A stretch of 64,000 nucleotides of DNA. Source: Symbiodinium natans. Its lineage: Eukaryota > Sar > Dinophyceae > Suessiales > Symbiodiniaceae. Below, piece after piece: positions 1-10,180 of the stretch. Position 1 is the first letter of the stretch. Each line of letters begins with the position of its first letter. The notes below the pieces were generated by a model, which made no database searches, had not been told where the DNA came from, and saw only the letters and a program-made list of their open reading frames with translations. The position numbers were made by a program, and so were the translations under genes. The DNA lies in contig CAJNDS010001358.1 in NCBI GenBank assembly GCA_905221605.1, positions 1 through 64,000 of the forward strand. Reading direction: 5' to 3'.

Positions 1-87
1 TCAAATGGACTGTTCACTAGGCGAAACATGCCTCCCAACTTATTACCGGACCGAAGTCCTATCAATTGTTATGAGCGCTTCTGTTTA

Positions 88-273
88 AGATCTTATTGGC
101 TTTTTGGACAAGCTATCTAGGATCTTAGTTTGACACTCTTCATTCGAGTAGGTACGTTGTTAAGAGATTTAGTAGGGTCCACTATAACACATGCGGGCAA
201 TATAGTGATGTAAGATCATGTTGCTGTCGAAAGGTAGGGGTGTTCATGAGATATAACTTTCTTAAGTCGTAGT
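88..273 (+). repeat. Dispersed direct repeat, copy 1 (non-telomeric)
   Basis: A stretch of about 190 bp that is clearly similar to 2148-2354. Shared blocks include TCTTATTGGCTTTT, CTTCATTCGAGTAGG, AGATTTAGTAGGGTCCACT and GGTGTTCATGAGATAT. The two copies lie in the same orientation about 2 kb apart and bracket the GTGCGTTTT hairpin cluster. Nothing coding is seen in either copy. They could be long terminal repeats of a degenerate element or a small segmental duplication; no TG...CA ends were recognised. Confidence 0.75.
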
Positions 274-860
274 TGAAAAATGGATAATCAGCAGCTTTCA
301 AAATCGCACAAATGTTACATTCACCTATACAAGCTGTCAAAGCCTGATTAATTAACAAAGGCCGGTGCCTAACACATGAACATGCTTTTTCGGTGATCTA
401 AAGTACCGAAAGTGTTAATTGCCGGGTTGCATATACAGAAAACTTATATTCAGCATCTTATGGAATACGCTGTTTGGCCGCCTATTAGTTGTTGCAGTGT
501 TCACTGTTCAAGGAGTAAGGCAGACGTTAATGAAATTCTGATAAATGATAAAGGTTCATTAAAATGGTCGCCCTGTCACAAATGATATTGCTTGGCATTT
601 GGGGAATGCCTTCGGACAAACCTCGAATGACAAAAACAACTCAAATTCCCAAATATGCAGAAGTCCAAATTCCCCGGAGCTTTTCCAGGAAAACTTGGAT
701 TTTTAGGCTTCTGGATTTTGGGATTTGTGCAACCCGACCCGACTTGGAAACTAAGTGTCAAATCCACATGCGTGGCCGGTGCCTGCGTGGACGTTTGCGT
801 GGTCTGCGTGGACCGGTTCATGGTCTCGCTCCACAGAATTACGAGCTCGCAGGATGTGAA

Positions 861-1709
861 ATGCGTTTTCCCAACCCCCCGAAAACGCACTTTGCAGTGT
901 CGTTTTGGGTCTAAGTGTCAAGTCTTGTCCGCGTGCGGGTAGCACGTTCCGATCCCCAGGGTGTGGGTTTATAGGGTTTAGGGCTTAGGGCTTAGGGCTT
1001 GGGGCTTCGGGCTTCGGGCTTAGGGCTTTGGGCTTCGGGCACTGTACTTGTACGACAGGCTATGCAGAGAAGCAAGGGGTTGGGGGGACTGTGCTTGTGT
1101 GACAGGTTTTGCAGATAAGCTTGGGGGTTGGCAGGACTGTGCGACACCCAGGTCAATTTTTTGGCTCGGTTTTAGGAGGCCTGTAAAAAATGCAGCATCC
1201 CGCCGGCCAGGAAAATGTGTTTTGGAAGGCCTGGAAAACGCATTCCCCCGCCTTGATGCCAACCGCGTTTTTGGAACCCCCCCCTCCCCCCCACCACACT
1301 TTCCCTCCGTTTTAGGAGGCCCGAAAAACGCACCCCCCCCCCCCCCCCCCTTCCCACCCTCCCGCCCTCCCCCACCCCCCCACCTCTCCTCCCCGCTCCC
1401 CCCACCCTCCACCAGCAAAATGCGTTTTGGAAGGCCTGGAAAACGCATTCCCCTCCCCCCCACTCTCACCCGTAAGCAAAGTGCGTTTTGGAAGCCCTGG
1501 AAAATGCACCGGAAAGGACCAAAAACACTCTTTTGGGACCTTGTGCGTTTTAAAGCCGGCTTAAAACGCACACGTACCTTTTGAGGATGCTGCACGCGAA
1601 GTGCGTTTTGCACAGCCTGGAAAACGCACTGCTTCCTCCCCTGCACAAGCCAGTGCACACAAGCCAAAGTGGCTTCATATGTGCGTTTTGAGGCCTTTGA
1701 AGAACGCAC
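861..1709. repeat. Cluster of eight GTGCGTTTT/AAAACGCAC hairpins
   Basis: Eight short inverted repeats of about 26-31 bp sit at 861-890, 1215-1243, 1308-1333, 1420-1447, 1481-1509, 1542-1572, 1601-1629 and 1681-1709. Each has arms close to TGCGTTTT and AAAACGCA, with loops often GGAAGGCCTGG. The copy at 1542-1572 is nearly a perfect palindrome. Loops and spacers differ, so this is not a simple tandem array. The spacers are very rich in poly-C (about 1330-1400). The long frames here come from composition and are not annotated as genes. Confidence 0.85.
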
Positions 1710-2147
1710 AGGCAGAACCTGGATTGCTCAACTGTATAAGGATGGGAGAAGTGTGTTGTGGGTGCCTACAAAAATGCTTCCGCGGACAATGGGGTCTGTG
1801 GACGGTTCTGTGGCCTGCGTGTACGGATGGTGCCCGTGGACAGACACAGTCCGTGGAAAAGACACTTAGCTTGGAAAGGCATGGACAACCACAAGAATTG
1901 CGAACAAAAAAAGGCACAATTTTGGGCCATTTGCTACATGCGAGCTGTTTCCTGTCTAAAATGTAGATTCTTTTGGCTAGGCTCAGCACATATTGAAAGA
2001 GCACGCTTATATCTTACTTATGCAAGTGTTATTTACTGGTGTCAAATACAGGGAACGCATCAGAGCAAGTAGTGCCTCAAGCTGCTATACATACCCTAAA
2101 CTCTAAACCCTCTAAGTCCAGTATTTTTTAATGCGCGTTTGTATTCA

Positions 2148-2354
2148 AAATCTTATTGGCTTTTGGGCAGGCTATTTAGGATCTTTGTTTGGCAGTCTTC
2201 ATTCGAGTAGGCAGGACGTTGCGAGATTTAGTAGGGTCCACTATAATATCACAGGACGGTAAAGTAAATAAAAGACCTGTCGATCAGACAAACTGAAAGA
2301 TTTGTTATCGAAAGGTAAGGGTGTTCATGAGATATGAGCTTTCTTAAGGCGTCG
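2148..2354 (+). repeat. Dispersed direct repeat, copy 2
   Basis: Second copy of the repeat at 88-273, slightly longer through an insertion near 2255-2290. Non-coding. Confidence 0.75.
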
Positions 2355-2556
2355 TATTACTAGGATCCCGCAGTTGTTCTTAAGCCTCTTTACTTTCGAA
2401 ACTCGCACAAATCTATATTAACAAGACCTGAACTCTAAACCCTAAACCCTAAACCCTAAACCCCTCAACCCTGAAAAACCCTCAGAAGCTTTTTCTGATA
2501 ACGCCTCATTCACAAAGGCCTGTACATATCCCTTGGGCCACTGGGGCTCCTAGTGA

Positions 2557-2672
2557 GGTTTAGGGTTTAGGGTTTAGGGTTTAGGGTTTAGGGTTTAGGG
2601 TTTAGGGTTTAGGGTTTAGGGTTTAGGGTTTAGGGTTTAGGGTTTAGGGTTTAGGGTTTAGGGTTTAGGGCT
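2557..2672 (+). repeat. Interstitial telomeric tract (TTTAGGG)n
   Basis: About 16 near-perfect TTTAGGG units. A short CCCTAAA tract at 2431-2465 lies upstream in opposite orientation, so about 90 bp of unique sequence is bracketed by facing telomeric repeats. Confidence 0.95.
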
Positions 2673-3230
2673 TAGGGCCTGGGGCTTCAGGTTTCCAAGA
2701 TTTTGCCGGTCACGTGTGCTGCTTTGCACTGAGTATGCAAGGACCCGCTTCCGAATACGGAGGCAAAGTGCAGCCAGACTAGTGGGTACCGAACCTTAAA
2801 CCCTAAACCTAAACCCTACTTCTTGGGGACTGTGGCTCTTAAAGTTGCGCAGCGGATCTTAACCGTCGGAGACTTTACGCTGCACGCCGGTGCAGACTAG
2901 AAAAGACACATCTGCGTCCACGCGCTCGAGGTCCTCCTGAAGATGAAGCAACGCAATCGGGAACTCGAAGCCCTAAGATAGGTGCCTGAATACTCAGCTT
3001 TTTGGGGTTTTTGTAGTATAGTAGCAGAGGGACCATAAGGGAAGATTCTTGGTGATTATTCCGACCCCTATTACAACGCCCCTCAATCCTCAACCCCCCT
3101 CTTGCCTGCGGGAGTTGTCACGCGTCTCGCTCGGAATTTCCGGCAGTTGCAAACACGCAGGACTCTCATCCTGCACCCGAGAAAAGGAGCTCACAAGTCC
3201 GCACACAAGCGCCAAACGTGCGCGAACTAC

Positions 3231-3326
3231 ATGGGGGTTTCCGAGAATAGGGGGTGCCTTTAAGGGGATTCTATTCTGTTTGGGGTATAACAGCGGTACC
3301 CCCCAAAATATTGGAAATACCCTCAT
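3231..3326. mobile_element. MITE-like element, family B (degenerate)
   Basis: Starts GGGGGTTTCCGAG and ends GGAAATACCCTC, resembling family B, whose intact ends are GGGGGTTTACGAA. Target duplication is not clear. Non-coding. Confidence 0.5.
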
Positions 3327-3675
3327 CATGATCTCACTACTTGTAACCTTTGCTGTGGGTCCACGTCCTCATCTCGGTGCAGGTTCAATGGGTGCTGATG
3401 CCAGGGGCAGGGGTTTTGAACTGGGATCGAACAAGTTGACAAGTGCGGCTGCGCCAGGGCAAAATGAGCGGCACGAAAAGAAAAGCCATGAACCTTGGGG
3501 ACTAAATGAAGCCTAAAAGGGTTTATGGTTCATGCACCTTAATAGGAGTTATAGTAGTCAGGATATGTGACCCCAATTTTGGGGTTCATTTCGTCCCCAA
3601 GGAATAGCCTGAAGCGCTTGTTGAAGAATGTGGGTTGCATCGAGGCCGTATTCTGCTGATCTTGTACCTAGCTCC

Positions 3676-4255
3676 CTAAACCCTAAACCCTCAACCCTAA
3701 ACCCGAAACCCTAAACCTCAAGTCCCGTCCGGCTCAGAATCGAATGACGCGTTTAGGGTTTAGGGTTTAGGGTTTAGGGTTTAGGGTCTCCAAGCCCCGA
3801 AACTTTACATACGGTTGATCAGACCTTCAGTCTGTTCTCAGCGCTTGGACTGCAAGATTGAGGAGCGAAGTGGTTCTCTCTGCCTTGAAAACCCTGTGAC
3901 TCCAAGAGCTGCTAGACCATGTCGCGACTAGACATTGGGAGTTTCCAGAAGCTATGGTCCCAGCTCGTACTCCAAAATGCAGCAGAATCCCACCCTAAAC
4001 CCTAAACCCTAAACCCTAAACCCTAAACCCTAAACCCTACACCCTAAAACCCGCTGATAGCACCACCGAAGCTGCGGCGAACATCTGGGTGGCACACCTC
4101 CGGGTGCGTCTGTGCCTCCGGCCCCATCCCCAGCGCAGGACTTCTGCCGATTTGACGGCCTTCAAGAGGAGCGCTGGGGTTTAGGGTTTAGGGTTTATAG
4201 GGTATAGGGTTTAGGGTTCGGGGTTTGGGGTTTAGGGTTAATTTAGGGTTTCGGG
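3676..4255. repeat. Facing telomeric tracts around unique chunks
   Basis: Alternating CCCTAAA (3676-3718, 3994-4049) and TTTAGGG (3751-3786, 4178-4255) tracts enclose unique pieces of about 35-210 bp. No coding signal is seen in the unique pieces. Confidence 0.85.
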
Positions 4256-4373
4256 TTTCCCCCCCCCCCCCCATCCTTGCAACCCCATATCCTGTGCCCC
4301 ACAAGCTCTGAAAAACACAAGCAACTTCAAAGAAGGCACCCCAATTGCCAAAAAAAACCCTATAAGTCCTGTA

Positions 4374-4538
4374 AACCCTAAACCCTAAACCCTAAACCCT
4401 AAACCCTAAACCCTAAACCCTAAACCCTAAACCCTAAACCCTAAACCCCTAAACCCTAAACCCTAAACCCTAAACCCTAAACCCTAAACCCTAAACCCTA
4501 CAGTAAACCCTAGAACCCAAAACCCCAAACCCTAAAGC
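4374..4538 (-). repeat. Interstitial telomeric tract (CCCTAAA)n
   Basis: About 19 CCCTAAA units, with one CCCCTAAA variant and degenerate units at the right edge. Confidence 0.95.
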
Positions 4539-4673
4539 CCACCGCAGCACTCAGGCCTCCCACAGGAGCTGGTAAACCGGGCGCTGGGCGAGCCGGCTAC
4601 AGCGACAGGGCACTTAAGAGGGTTTAGGGCCAGGGTTTAGCTGGGGACAAGACACAATAAGAAAACTCAGAGT

Positions 4674-4782
4674 CTTGGTAGCCTGGTATTTCAGCAAGCA
4701 CCCTTTTCGGGTTGGTTACCTTAGAAGGGAACCCATAAGCAAACAAAACGGTCTAAGTCTAAAGGGTACCACTGGGCTACCA
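4674..4782 (+). mobile_element. Introner-type MITE, family A
   Basis: Inverted ends CTTGGTAGCC and TGGGCTACCA, with the family core of GCACCCTTTT, GGTTGGTTAC and GGGTACCACT. No clear 4-bp target duplication. It lies in non-coding sequence, so it is not acting as an intron that I can show. Confidence 0.75.
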
Positions 4783-5143
4783 TCCGAGCCCCCCTATTTT
4801 CGCCTCAGGGTGCATCTTTGGGGCACTGCTGCGATAGGGCTTGAGCCCAAACACCTCACATGACAAGCATCCCAGGAACCAGACGACAGGAGCATCAAAA
4901 GATCCCAGCCCCTGGCTTCTGGCTTAGCTGCGCACCAGCATCACCATAAAGAAGGACATCCTACACTCTGGTCCCCTGTTTTTTTTTTTTACTCCCTTCT
5001 GGCCGGCTCAGGCTGGCCAGGTCTGAGGACCTGCCAGACCCTTCCCGCACCTTTCAGGACCTGGAACCTGCCACGGTCTCACCAGACGAAGGAAACGCAA
5101 TGACATCCCAAACTCCGCTTCTCTCATTTGGAGCTGTGCCCTA

Positions 5144-5258
5144 AACCCTAAACCCTACTTAAACCCTAGACCCTAGACCCTAGACCCTAGACCCTAGACC
5201 CTAGACCCTAGACCCTAAACCCTAAACCCTAAACCCTAAACCCTAAACCCTAAACCCT
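5144..5258 (-). repeat. Telomeric tract with a homogenised CCCTAGA block
   Basis: Normal CCCTAAA units flank about eight consecutive CCCTAGA units (5166-5218). The single-base variant has been amplified in register, a sign of slippage or unequal exchange after deposition. Confidence 0.9.
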
Positions 5259-5373
5259 ACAAGAAAACCAAGTCAAGAAAAGCCAGACACCGTGCCTAGC
5301 GCCTTGAAAGCCCAGACGCGCTCCCGCGGTTTATTGTTTTAGGGTCTTAGGTTTTAGGGTTTGTGGCTTATAG

Positions 5374-5487
5374 TTGGTAGCTCAAAAACCAAATCATAAT
5401 ACGGGCACCCCTTTTGGCGTTGGCTACTTACTCTATAAGGGAACCTTGAACCAACAAAAAGGCAAAGGGTGCCACTGGGCTACCAAG
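5374..5487 (+). mobile_element. Introner-type MITE, family A
   Basis: Ends TTGGTAGC and GGGCTACCAAG; core GGGCACCCCTTTT, GAACCTTGAACCAACAAAAA. TTATAG-like sequence on both sides suggests a blurred target duplication. Non-coding context. Confidence 0.75.
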
Positions 5488-5683
5488 TTATAGATGCGAC
5501 AAGAAGCTACAACGCCCTGGTTCTCAGCAGGGAATGATGGTGCCTCATTCCCTCGTTCCCTGCTAATTAAGAGCCAGCCGGACAAGCTCTGCATCTGAAC
5601 CCAGCTGCGCAACCCAACACCGCTGGCTGTATAGATGTTCGAGGTGAGTTGCGGGAGCTGTAAGCTTCAAGGTAGAAGATTAC

Positions 5684-6380
5684 CCTCTAAACCCTAAACC
5701 CCAAACCGTAAACCCCAAACCCCAAACCGCAAACCCCAAACCCTAAACCCTAAACCCTAAACCCTGCAAGTTCTTTTCAACCGTGCTTTGTCAAAAAGCA
5801 TTGAAGTGTGGTGACACTCAGGGCCTCTGAGGCCGTCATCTCTCTTCGCAGGCAGCCCAATACCGCCTTGAATAGCGGCCGACATGAGTTTAGGGTGATA
5901 AGCTCTTAATACTATCTGAAAAGAGGGTCTACGGTTTAGGGTTTAGGGTTTAGGGCTTAGGATTTGGGGTTTAGGGTTCAGGGGCTTTGGGGCGTAGGAT
6001 TTGGGGTTTGGGGTTTAAGTTTCAAGGCGTAGACTTCGATTCCGGAGCACCCCCTCTTGGGTGGGGAGCACTGTGACCCGGGGCCCCAAATCTGCATTGC
6101 AATCTCCAGAAATCGAGCGTTATCTCGGATGGCTGCGAAACGCGAAGCCCCGACATGGAACAAGACTCAGAACGCAAATGCCCAGGACCCTGAACCCCAT
6201 CAGCCGTACCCCCCAGCGCTGAACTATCCCTAATCCCTAACCCCGGCACACTACGACCTCAACAAAAACCCTCACAACTGTAGAAAGCCCATACCCCAAA
6301 CTCCAACACCTGAACCCTAAACCAAGAACCCGAAACCGTCAACCCCAAACCCTGAACCCTGAAGCCGAAACCCTAAGACC
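5684..6380. repeat. Degenerate telomere-like field
   Basis: Mixed CCCTAAA, CCCCAAA, CCGTAAA and TTTAGGG derivatives enclose two unique stretches (about 5770-5930 and 6020-6240). No supported gene. Confidence 0.7.
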
Positions 6381-6772
6381 CCAACCCTGAAACACGCGAG
6401 AGCCCTTCGGGCGCCTGGTGCGCATTTCCCGGAGGCGTGATTCAGCGCGTTCCGTGGCCCGGATCGCCTCTAGGAGTTTAGGGTTTAGGGTTTAGGGGGT
6501 GTTGAGGGTTTAGGTCAATCTCGGGCTTTAGGGGGCAGGGGCTTCGGGCTTCTAGGATAGCTTTTCGGGTTTCGAACTCAAGGTTCAACCCTGAACCTTA
6601 ATGAACCTAAGGTCGGATTGCAATTCTGGGCTGAATGGCTCTCGCGGGTCTAAACCCTAGGCCCGATTTATACAGGCTGGTATACTACATCGGCTAGCAG
6701 GGCGGCACCATGGGTTTTCTCAGATAGCAAGGGTTTGGGCATTAGGGTTCAAACCTACAAAGGGCCCAAGCC

Positions 6773-6850
6773 CTAAACACCCTGAACACCCTAAACACCC
6801 TAAACACCCTAAACACGCTAAACACCCTAAACACCCTAAACACCCTTAAA
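6773..6850 (-). repeat. 9-bp telomere-derived array CCCTAAACA
   Basis: About eight copies of CCCTAAACA in tandem, a 9-mer derivative of the 7-bp telomeric unit. The frame across it is low-complexity and not a gene. Confidence 0.85.
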
Positions 6851-7445
6851 AACAAAAACCCTAAACAACTAAGATCTGAAAACCCTAAAAACCTAAAAAC
6901 CTTCAAAACCCTGCACGCCCTAAACACCCAAATTCCCTTGGCTTCCAGGTCTTTCGCCCTGAAAGCCAAAACAAAAGTGGCCCGATTGCTTCGGCGAATG
7001 ATCCCTGTAGCATCGTGTACACCCCTACCTCTAGAACCCGAGCCTGTAGGGTTTAATCCCAGAAATCAAAGTTTCGCCTCAAACGCTTAAACAAAGCCGC
7101 CTCGCAAACAGTGCCGACCGCTTGTGGAGAAAGTCCCACCTTCCCAGTGCATGGACCCTTACAGGGTTTACGGTTCAGGGTTTAGGGCACCCTAAACCTT
7201 GTAAGCCCTGAACCCTAAACCGGCCGATGGCCGAGTCATGTTCCCCTCTAAAGTGCTGAAGTCGTAGACCCCAAATCCCGGAAGCCCAACGCCCCGTAGT
7301 AGCCGTAGACACTGAAGCCCAGTTCCGTCCGTAGACACCGCAACACTCAAAACCCTAACCCCCCCCCCCACTCTCCCAAAAAAAGAAAAAGAAACATATC
7401 TAACTGTTAATCAAACAAGTTCTTGAAATACTGAACTAGAAATAT

Positions 7446-7547
7446 GGGGGGTTTACGAAAAGATGGGGTACCTTATTAGGGTCCTTATTGTAAGGGAGTC
7501 CTACTATTTGGCGTCTATATTAGGGGTCCCTTATTTCGTAAACCCCC
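7446..7547. mobile_element. MITE, family B, with ATAT target duplication
   Basis: 102 bp with inverted ends GGGGGGTTTACGAAA and TTTCGTAAACCCCC, flanked by ATAT on each side (7442-7445, 7548-7551). Non-coding, with strong hairpin potential. Unlike families A, C, D and L it lacks CT...AG ends, so it would not supply an AG acceptor. Confidence 0.85.
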
Positions 7548-7837
7548 ATATGGCAATATGAATCAAGGCTTTAGTCGTCTTGGCGGACGCTCATGCAACA
7601 CGAGCCCCAAGAAAGCCAAATAAAGCCTAAGCCCCATTGTGAAAGCATCTCACAGATTCCTACCCTGAGCCCTAAACCCTAAACCCTAAACCCTGAACCC
7701 TTAACCCTAAACCTTTATTTCTCGCCGATTCCTGCAGCCGCCCTTTGATTTTGTCACTGTGGCTCAGTCAAACCCAAGTCCCCCAAAGAGCCCGGAAGCA
7801 CTGAAGCCCAAACTGAGCCTTCGCAGCACATGGCCCA

Positions 7838-8097
7838 GGTTTAGGGTTTAGGGTTTAGGGTTTAGGGTTTAGGGTTTAGGGTTTAGGGTTTAGGGTTTAG
7901 GGTTTAGGGTTTAGGGTTCTAAACCCTTAACCTTACGCTGTAGACCCCAGGTGGGTAGGGACTCCGGGCACCTTCTATCCTGTTGCTGTTTTTGTTGCAT
8001 AAAGGAACCTGAAGCCCCAGGCCCTAAACCCTAAACCCTAAACCCTAAACCCTGAACCCTGAACCCTAAACCCTAAACCCTAAACCCTAAACCCTGA
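7838..8097. repeat. Facing telomeric tracts
   Basis: TTTAGGG units at 7838-7918 and CCCTAAA units at 8020-8096, with about 100 bp of unique sequence between. Confidence 0.93.
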
Positions 8098-8111
8098 CTC
8101 CCGAATGCTCC

Positions 8112-8224
8112 CTACTTGGAGGCTCATGGGCACTTAGAAGTAGGGTTAAAAAGGCTAGGACCATAGTTACCCTAATTACTTATCACTCTACTCTACTTAT
8201 AAAGAGTACCCATGAACCACCAAG
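8112..8224. mobile_element. MITE, family F
   Basis: Starts CTACTTGGAGGCTCATGGGC and ends GTACCCATGAACCACCAAG, inverted to each other with mismatches. Related ends occur at 16692-17110, 20014-20128 and 20244-20359. Confidence 0.7.
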
Positions 8225-8686
8225 CAATTCCCCATGATCAACGCTTGTCCAGGACCTTGCCATCTGACGAATACATCGCGGTACGCCTGAGTGGCGCAAC
8301 AATCAGTGTTTGCTTTCGGCGAGAAAAGGTATGACGGGATGACGAGGAAAGGTGCCTAAGTAGCTTGACCACACATCTGCTGGAGGACCTTCCACACTTC
8401 CCGTCTATGGCTTTCCAATGCTTCCCAGACTCTGACAAAGGCTAAACATTTTGCTGAGGTATAGTCTACAATCTGTGTCGACTTTTGGCGTCCTCAAGGT
8501 GTGGCGCAGCAACACTGCCAGTGACCGAAGCTAACTGCAAGAATGAGGACGGGACATCCCGAGCTATTGCATAATCAGAGTTTCCGCGGCAATGTGGGCT
8601 AGCATGGGGGTGCTCAATGAGCATTGACACGCCAAATGCTTATGCCAACTTGGTGAGCTGCACGTGCTCCCAGTGGTAAAGAGCAT
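8225..8686. other. Unique non-coding stretch
   Basis: About 460 bp without telomeric repeats or a recognisable element. No open frame here has convincing coding character. Confidence 0.5.
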
Positions 8687-8796
8687 CAAACCCTAAACCC
8701 TAAACCCTAAACCCTAAACTCTAAACCCTAAACCCTAAACCCTAAACCCTAAACCCTAAACCCTAAACCCTAATCCCTAAACCCTAAACCCTAAAC
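8687..8796 (-). repeat. Interstitial telomeric tract (CCCTAAA)n
   Basis: About 15 units with isolated variants (ACTCTAAA, CCCTAATC). Confidence 0.95.
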
Positions 8797-9288
8797 CAAT
8801 CCTCAGATCAGTAGGCTCCGGACCACGCAAGGTCACCCATGTCCCCTTGGCCGACCTCTGCTAGGAAGGGGGTGAAAAGAACTCCAAGCGACGAGCGAAG
8901 AAACCTCGTGACCGCGATGTTTAGTTCCCTAAATTGGGGTGCCTTTTTGGGTCCTATATATAATACGGCAACCTTTAAAAAAGGACCCCCCCAAAAAAGG
9001 GACCCTAATCTAGAGAACTACCCACATGCTTCGAATGGCAGCCTCTTCAGCCTGTCTATATGGTGCTGACTTGCTGGGTGGTCGCGTTTAGGGCATAAGG
9101 AGTTCTTAACTAGGGCATATGCGAATAGGAAACCCACATGACTGGAGGAACTCTTGATAGCCCCATGGGCCCCCCGGTTGACGAATGTCCTAGCACTTGG
9201 GGTTTTGGGTTTTCAGCGTCCGATGCCTGTGAACAAGGAGACAGGAAACGTTCACGAGGCCTCCTCACGAACTCCGTGGAAGAGCTCA

Positions 9289-9720
9289 TCAACGTCTCCT
9301 ATGGGCAAGAAAGGAAAGCCATGCACCTTGCTGAGATGTGATGACGTGTTGCTTCGTAAAGTATTCCTTGAGGTTCAGCAGCTTAGACCTACACCATCCA
9401 ACCGCATGTTGTCTTTTGCTCCCGGAGTGCAAACATGAGCATTTCCGGCGCTCGGGAAAGTTGTTGCTCTGGGAGAGCAACAGAGACGCATCGTGTTTCA
9501 AAGGGTGACCAAGTAGTGCGTGGTGCCTGTGCGCTTGTCCGTAAAGCCAAGCAGACATAGCGGCGGCGCAGGGTGGGGTAGGGTCGGGCTGTTGATGCAG
9601 TACTGGCCGCGACAACCCAAACCCAAGAGAGCCCGAAGTCTGCAAACCATCGCCAGGCGACTCTGCTTCACTGTAGCACCCTTTGCATTTTACTGTCGGG
9701 AATGGTTGAAGGGGGGGCAT
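9289..9720 (-). CDS. Possible hypothetical protein fragment
   Basis: An open minus-strand frame of 143 codons. Its last 70 codons (about 9500-9289) have mixed, protein-like composition and third positions rich in C/G/T, whereas the N-terminal part looks random. No domain is recognised. A competing plus-strand frame overlaps it. If coding is real, only the C-terminal exon is likely to be genuine. Unique DNA between telomeric tracts is the simplest alternative. Confidence 0.2.
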   Translation of the reverse strand: MPPLQPFPTVKCKGCYSEAESPGDGLQTSGSLGFGLSRPVLHQQPDPTPPCAAAMSAWLYGQAHRHHALLGHPLKHDASLLLSQSNNFPERRKCSCLHSGSKRQHAVGWCRSKLLNLKEYFTKQHVITSQQGAWLSFLAHRRR

Positions 9721-9877
9721 TGTTCAGCAGTTCAGCCCCAAGCCCTAAACCCGAAACCCTAAACCCTAAACAAGCCCCACCATGCGCGACTGCTCCTGCA
9801 GCTGCTACGATGAGGCGCACCCGGCGGTCGTAGAGCAAGTCGAGCAGTTTCACGAAGCGGCGCACCTGAAGGTTGCT

Positions 9878-9936
9878 CCCAAACCCTAAACCCTAAACCC
9901 TAAACCCTAAACCCCAAACCCTAAACCCTAAACAAA
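9878..9936 (-). repeat. Interstitial telomeric tract (CCCTAAA)n
   Basis: About eight units with one CCCCAAA variant. Confidence 0.9.
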
Positions 9937-10075
9937 CCCCAAACCGAAATATCTACAAGGGGACCGTGGGCTAAGGATGGCTAAGGGCTGAGAAATGGGG
10001 GTTCGGGACTTGGGGTTCAGGGTTCACGGATGGAGTGCTGTGCATCGCGCTCTGGGAACTCTTCAGACCTAATTC

Positions 10076-10180
10076 GGGAGTTTACGAAATCAGGGACCCC
10101 GAATATAAGCCCCCAAAATAGCAGGATTCCCTTATCTAAACCGGACCCCAATAAGGTAGCCCCTACTTTCGACAACCCTC
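10076..10180. mobile_element. MITE-like element, family B (degenerate)
   Basis: Starts GGGAGTTTACGAAATC and ends TTTCGACAACCCTC; inside are the blocks of paired short repeats seen in other B copies. Related partial sequences lie at about 10958-11038 and 11330-11405. Confidence 0.5.

Noticed and set aside
1020-1709. A 229-codon minus frame and a 178-codon plus frame
   Set aside because: They run through poly-C/poly-G spacers and the GTGCGTTTT hairpins, giving Gly- or Pro-rich nonsense on both strands.
88-2354. A complete LTR retrotransposon between the two direct repeats
   Set aside because: No gag/pol-like frame, primer-binding site or TG...CA ends could be seen; only the repeat pair is supported.
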